Assembly: GCA_024072375.1 (NCBI GenBank)
Contig: CP099617.1
Location: 1,220,001-1,284,000 of the forward strand
Source: Sphingomonadaceae bacterium OTU29LAMAA1
GTDB lineage: Bacteria > Pseudomonadota > Alphaproteobacteria > Sphingomonadales > Sphingomonadaceae
DNA: 64,000 nt
Direction of reading: 5' to 3'
Position 1 is the first letter of the stretch. Each line of letters opens with the position of its first letter. Both the position numbers and the translations under genes were made by a program. The notes beneath the pieces were generated by a model. The model saw only the letters and a program-made list of their open reading frames with translations. It had not been told where the DNA came from and did not search any database. Of the stretch, positions 60,801-64,000 are shown piece after piece.

Positions 60801-62824
60801 CCCTTCATCGCGTCTACGTCGATCTCGGTAGCGCGGGTGCGCGTCGTCAGGGCGGTGAGTTCGGCGACCGAGGCCTTCAGGGTCACCGCCGCGTTGAGGC
60901 CGTCGATCCGGCTTTCCGCCTGCGTCAGACGGGCAATGATCGGCTCCAGCTCGGCGACCTGCGACGGGTCGAGCACCGCGAGTGCGATAAGCTCGTTGAC
61001 CTGATTGACCGAAGCCTTGGTCGAAACGACGCTCTTCACCGCGTCGATCGCGATCTCGGCCGTCGACGTGCGATCCTTCAGCTGATCGACGGCGAAGATG
61101 CGGACCACACCGGTCGCCGGATCGACGACGATGCCGGCATCGCGCAGCACGTCGCGGGTGCGCGCGCTTTCCAGCAAGGTGCGCAGCAGCGCTTCCTCGA
61201 TCCGGCCGACCGCCTCATCGGCCCCGCGCTGGGCGGCGGCCTGATCGGCGACGACACCGTCGAGCGCGTCCAGCGCTGGCGTCAGCCGCTGCTCGGCCAG
61301 CTTCAGTGCCGAGATCTCCGCTTCGGCCGGCGCCACCCGATCGACCAGCGCGCCGATCGCGACGTCGGCTTCGACGCGGGCATCCTTCAGCGCGGATATG
61401 TCGGTGGTGATCGGGTCGAGCCGCGCCTCGATCGATACGATCTTGTCAGTGGCCGCGACGATCTGTTGCGCCGGCCGACCACCAACAGCGTTCGTGTCCT
61501 TGGCGATATTATCACCCGTCACGTCCGCATTGTTCGCCGGCTTGGTGCCGTCGGGATCAGCGATATCACCCCAATTCACCCCGGCGCCGAGCGGCGCGAC
61601 CTTTGCTGCGACGCTGAGCCCTTCGATCGAAAGAGCCAGCTTGCTGACCGTCTCGCCCACCTCGATCGAGAAATCTTTGAAAAAGCCGTAGATGGTCAGG
61701 CAATCCAGACCGGTCTGCCCGATCCAGAGCGACGGCCGCGCTCGCACTGCCGCAATCCGGTTCGCAACGACATCAAGCGAGGACGTGGCGATCAGCGCCT
61801 TGGCTGACATGCGCTTGGCGAACGCCCGCTGGACGATCGTCACCTCGCCGAAATCATCAACCTCCTTACGGCTGTAGTCGGTGATCCCGGCCGTGGGCGA
61901 AGCCTCTGTGATGCCGAGCGATACGAGGCGGCCGGCCAGCAGCGTACCCACAGATACACCGCCTGCGCCGGTGATCGTTACCCGGATCGCGGCGCCGCTA
62001 CCGGGCAAGTCGAGGAACGTCAGCGCGCCACCGGCAATAGCCATCGTCCGATCGTAGCTGCCGCAGCGAACTCGCACGGCCGCGCCGACGACATCGAGCA
62101 GCGCCAAGCCCGTGCTGGCACCTGCGTTCAGTGTCACGTCGATTGAGCCGGCCGATCGGGTCACCGACCCGAGCGCCTGATCAAACATCGCCCAACGATT
62201 GGTAGGCCCCACGTCCAGCCACTTACCCGACGCCGCGGCCGGATCGTTGCCGAGATTACCGGCAACCATGCTCTCGTAGACACGGTGCGTCGTTGCGAGG
62301 ATGACCCGCGCGCCGGCAGGATAGCTGATGCCGCTCGCCCAGCCGGGATGATCGACTTCGTCAACGTTGCTCGCGGCCAGCACCGCATCCGATACGTCGA
62401 TCGGCTGCAATAGCTGGAGCGTTGACGGCAGGCCTTCCGGCGCTGGATCAAGGCCCGGATCAACGAAGGCCTCGCCATCCGCCAGCCCTTCGACGGTCAG
62501 CGTACAGTAGGCGAGCGGCGGCACCGCCAGATCAATGGCGAAATCCTTATAAAACCCGCGGAATGCCAGACTAGCGAACCGGTCATCGGCAACCCACATC
62601 GCTGGCGTCGCGCGCAGATCGGCGAGTCCTGCCTGAAGCACGTCGACGCTCTCGAACGGCACGCCCAGGCGCACAGACATGCGCCTCGCGAAGCCTCGTT
62701 CGACCACGGTTGTCACCCCGAAATCATCGGTGACCCGACGGCTATAGTCGATGATCCCGATCGTAGGCGAAGTCTCGGTCGTGCCGAGATAAACCGACGT
62801 GCCGCTATCGAGAACGATCCTCAT
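57899..62824 (-). CDS. Very large phage tail-tip / central fibre protein with internal duplications
   Basis: This 1641-residue protein starts with two related modules (about residues 1-120 and 300-425). Both hold SPTxGIxDYSR...DDFGxxTxVxRxFAxRMS and an FYKDF/FFKDF segment. The middle (about 450-1350) is a long run of Ala/Asp-rich helical repeats; one block is clearly duplicated with a period of about 237 residues (TQMTIRQV ... RAMQLVQIQT ... AAIVTTSK). Then a DUF1983-like central fibre domain (MAIDINGNLVGYKLIG; LKMGTGRIIFRAG; WAQAADGQSYIGG) and a beta-rich end (GRFRITGRITSASATNG...) follow. The position between tape measure and fibre fits a lambda-J-type protein. Its start overlaps the next-upstream gene by 4 nt. 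Confidence 0.85.
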   Translation of the reverse strand: MRIVLDSGTSVYLGTTETSPTIGIIDYSRRVTDDFGVTTVVERGFARRMSVRLGVPFESVDVLQAGLADLRATPAMWVADDRFASLAFRGFYKDFAIDLAVPPLAYCTLTVEGLADGEAFVDPGLDPAPEGLPSTLQLLQPIDVSDAVLAASNVDEVDHPGWASGISYPAGARVILATTHRVYESMVAGNLGNDPAAASGKWLDVGPTNRWAMFDQALGSVTRSAGSIDVTLNAGASTGLALLDVVGAAVRVRCGSYDRTMAIAGGALTFLDLPGSGAAIRVTITGAGGVSVGTLLAGRLVSLGITEASPTAGITDYSRKEVDDFGEVTIVQRAFAKRMSAKALIATSSLDVVANRIAAVRARPSLWIGQTGLDCLTIYGFFKDFSIEVGETVSKLALSIEGLSVAAKVAPLGAGVNWGDIADPDGTKPANNADVTGDNIAKDTNAVGGRPAQQIVAATDKIVSIEARLDPITTDISALKDARVEADVAIGALVDRVAPAEAEISALKLAEQRLTPALDALDGVVADQAAAQRGADEAVGRIEEALLRTLLESARTRDVLRDAGIVVDPATGVVRIFAVDQLKDRTSTAEIAIDAVKSVVSTKASVNQVNELIALAVLDPSQVAELEPIIARLTQAESRIDGLNAAVTLKASVAELTALTTRTRATEIDVDAMKGQIALKANADVVDQIGLRTSEIEQTLTSLPDTAGFVVSVQQARAVAEDTADALLRTLAAGEDAARYQVTQIAQARQELSTRMVDGFTTEALARTALSVRIDQTTATMLAESQASITRDNAMTRRIDAQGVTLGDQSAAIGDLRTASIDAAGGIASTQMTIRQVIGAADDSDEAMLRALANGEQAAQARAMQLVQIQTEFTTTLVADRAASAAASQAILARMGAAEAAIVTTSKVLADTTGAYGDRLNALEVGFANPITGLAATRVRINAVERASADADEALGERIDTIDAVVNDAVTGLPATQAALVAGLKAAADRDAAFVDQFEQITAELYDPNTGLAATLATVVSNRRAMVEADAALTERIDAQGVALDDQAASIGRLDIASIAAGRGIAATQMTIRQVVSADEDDAEALLRTLAAGEVSNQTRAMQLVQIQTDFTTTLVAGQLSQAVMQQVLLARIGSAEAAIVTTSKVVADAQRAFTSRQDALEAAFNDAATGLRATSARIVALAELTAEQNRVVVQRLDLMDARLLDPVTGEQVTGATIARDRKTAADANGGTARDLGQLTAKVNDPATGLAKTRAELTSLGEAVASDREASAQSLTEVRATITTKAVEVAAAAEQSRAAGEERLQAGLDSNGRAIVAGDSLNAQGIADANAAREAGDSANNQRIFNVDARVTDLVRVQANDNEARAEAIRQVTARLNGNGVTIEEKIEAIVEATGKITGTRTMAIDINGNLVGYKLIGSQDGPGSLNLINTDLKMGTGRIIFRAGAYEKRGGAIFGANSDLAEWFGLATIPLGQETIANSRWAQAADGQSYIGGANIEASVSGPNRIKQVGLNGSTSSSGNATTTIATVSAGFPPNGRFRITGRITSASATNGGGGVAGTWRLAFFVNYGSGPQLIAEAPCSIDPATGAIEDGVLALSGQLFPNPGTGLGNIIVTSTRTGPPSSGISSDWTGSAIFEWVNA

Positions 62825-64000
62825 GCGGCACTCGCTACGGCAATGGCCTCGCCACCGCTCGCTGCGGTGACATCCTCAAGCCGCCGTGCAGTTCGGCCGG
62901 TGTTCCCGGCCGTAGCGGCATGGCCGGCATTGTTGTCGAGACGCAGTTGTTCGATCTTGTCCGTTAACTCGCGAATGCGGTCTACCGTGTCAGCCGCGGC
63001 GGTGGGAGCCGGAACGACAGCTTTAGTGTTGGCCGTATCGAGGACCATGGCCGTCGTAGATACCGGTGCCGTCTTGGTGACGGCCCCGACGACCCCATAG
63101 GTTGCTTCTAGCGCCGCGGCCGTCTGCGCCTGCACGCGCGCCAGTTCCTGCCGACTGGTCGCCACGTCGGCCGCGGCCTTGAGCAACGCCTGACTGAGTG
63201 CTGGCAGGCTCTTGGCCGCGTCCAGATCACCACCACGCGCGGCCGCATTGGCAGCGTTGAACTGACCCATCAGCGAGGCGAAGCTGTTCCCCCCGCCCGC
63301 GTCGGTCAGCCCACGAATACGCTTCACCTCGTCAAGGATGCTGTCGCCAGCACTCGACCAAGCGTCGGCCAGTTCCTTCGCGGCCGCAGCGGCCGCCTGC
63401 GCGTCCTGCACCGCATAGATTTGCTCCTGAAGGCCACGGTTGCTGGCGTCGAGCTTGGCGAGTTCCAGCGCACGGAGGGCAGCGGTATCGCCGCGCAATT
63501 CGAGCAGCTGCCGCTCCAAATCCTGCCGCTCGGCTGCGACGTCGGCCGCGCTCTTGGCACCGGACAGGGCGGATTGCAGGCTAGCGAATGCAGGCGCCAG
63601 CTGGAGCAACGTCGCGTAAGTGGCCTGTCCGGAGGTCGTGGTGAGGTCCTGTGCCTCGACCAGCTGCCGGAAGCTCGCCAATGTGCCGGGCATGACCAGA
63701 CCCACGCTCGCGAACACACGCTGCATCTGGGCAGCCTGCGCGGCCGACTGCTCGGCCTTGGTGTAGTAGCTGGCGAAGTAGGCATCGACGGCGCTGGTCA
63801 GATCGCCGACGCTGTCGAACTGGTCGGCCAGCCCAAGCTTAGCGTCGGTCGACATCGCCTGCGCGCTGTTGCCGAGCAGATCGAGCGAGGTCGACACCGC
63901 CTCCAGCGTCGAGCCGACCCGCACCAAAGTTTCGAATGCGCCCTCGCCTGCCTTCTGGAATCGCGCAATGCCGGGGAACGCCGCTTCGGCCATACCGTCG
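62821..64000 (-). CDS. Phage tail tape-measure protein, C-terminal part, cut by window edge
   Basis: The frame is open to the right edge with no stop, so the gene begins outside. An ATG at 63993 exists, but GAC GGT before it continues the frame. The visible 393 residues are Ala/Gln-rich helices (SAAQAAQMQRVFASVGLVMPG; SGAKSAADVAAERQDLERQLLELRGDTAALRALELAKLDASN), typical of the end of tape-measure proteins that set tail length. It ends with a coiled coil (DRIRELTDKIEQLRLDNNAG). The ATGA overlap with the tail-tip gene marks one tail operon. Confidence 0.75.
   Translation of the reverse strand, partial: DGMAEAAFPGIARFQKAGEGAFETLVRVGSTLEAVSTSLDLLGNSAQAMSTDAKLGLADQFDSVGDLTSAVDAYFASYYTKAEQSAAQAAQMQRVFASVGLVMPGTLASFRQLVEAQDLTTTSGQATYATLLQLAPAFASLQSALSGAKSAADVAAERQDLERQLLELRGDTAALRALELAKLDASNRGLQEQIYAVQDAQAAAAAAKELADAWSSAGDSILDEVKRIRGLTDAGGGNSFASLMGQFNAANAAARGGDLDAAKSLPALSQALLKAAADVATSRQELARVQAQTAAALEATYGVVGAVTKTAPVSTTAMVLDTANTKAVVPAPTAAADTVDRIRELTDKIEQLRLDNNAGHAATAGNTGRTARRLEDVTAASGGEAIAVASAA

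Larger units (their letters stand above)
48855..64000. mobile_element. Prophage, left end to beyond the window
   Basis: The segment holds cargo genes next to the proposed attachment core, an orphan DNA methylase, small regulators, a lysis cassette and tail genes, all in the order seen in lambdoid siphophages when read from right to left (tape measure, tail tip, fibre, lysis). No integrase, terminase, portal or capsid gene is visible; these should lie to the right. Start is inferred from the tRNA fragment and end is set by the window. Confidence 0.85.

Overview
The window is high-GC DNA from an alphaproteobacterium, most likely Sphingomonas or a close Sphingomonadaceae relative. This rests on the TonB-receptor, peptidase and amidohydrolase content, the alphaproteobacterial RpoB/RpoC lengths, the short extragenic palindromes, and small proteins of the kind common in that family. 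This is judged by recognition only; no database search was possible.

Region 1 (1-8.85 kb): an outer-membrane TonB-dependent receptor cut by the left edge, an exported amidohydrolase and a serine beta-lactamase-fold hydrolase in one direction, then a flavoprotein, a DEAD-box RNA helicase with a DbpA-type tail and a YaiI-type protein. Region 2 (8.85-19.1 kb): an esterase with two in-frame stops, LepA, a chemotaxis receptor, a nicotinamide riboside salvage pair (NadR-like kinase plus a frameshifted PnuC), tRNA-Pro(CGG), an isochorismatase-like hydrolase, DNA polymerase IV, and a membrane protein fused to a SET/post-SET domain. A dipeptidyl-peptidase-IV-like gene with an in-frame amber codon follows (19.1-21.4 kb).

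Region 3 (21.5-38 kb): the ribosomal protein/RNA polymerase cluster rplK-rplA ... rplJ-rplL ... rpoB-rpoC. It is split by opposite-strand genes (PilZ, PhoX, a Pro/Thr-rich membrane protein), so each pair appears to need its own promoter. Good sigma70-like promoters are visible before rplJ and rpoB, with a terminator-like hairpin in the rpoB leader.

Region 4 (38-47.6 kb): signalling and phosphate. A FixJ-like regulator, a metallophosphoesterase, a catalase-like protein, a bacteriophytochrome kinase, a GGDEF diguanylate cyclase and a heme oxygenase form a plausible red-light module, because heme oxygenase makes the biliverdin chromophore. A DUF47/PiT phosphate transporter pair and a MAPEG-like protein follow.

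Region 5 (about 48.85 kb to the right edge): a prophage. An 18-nt piece matching the 3' end of a tRNA-Gly gene probably marks its left attachment site. Inside are a HEPN-like DUF3644 protein, a D12-type DNA adenine methylase, an AT-richer orphan membrane protein, small regulators, a lysis cassette (holin, SAR-type lysozyme, nested Rz/Rz1) and tail genes (fibre, large tail-tip protein, tape measure) running off the right end. No integrase, capsid or terminase gene is in view, so the element continues outside.

Three chromosomal genes on the minus strand between 8.8 and 21.4 kb are broken by stops or a frameshift. This is either true gene decay or sequence error, and only read-level data can decide.
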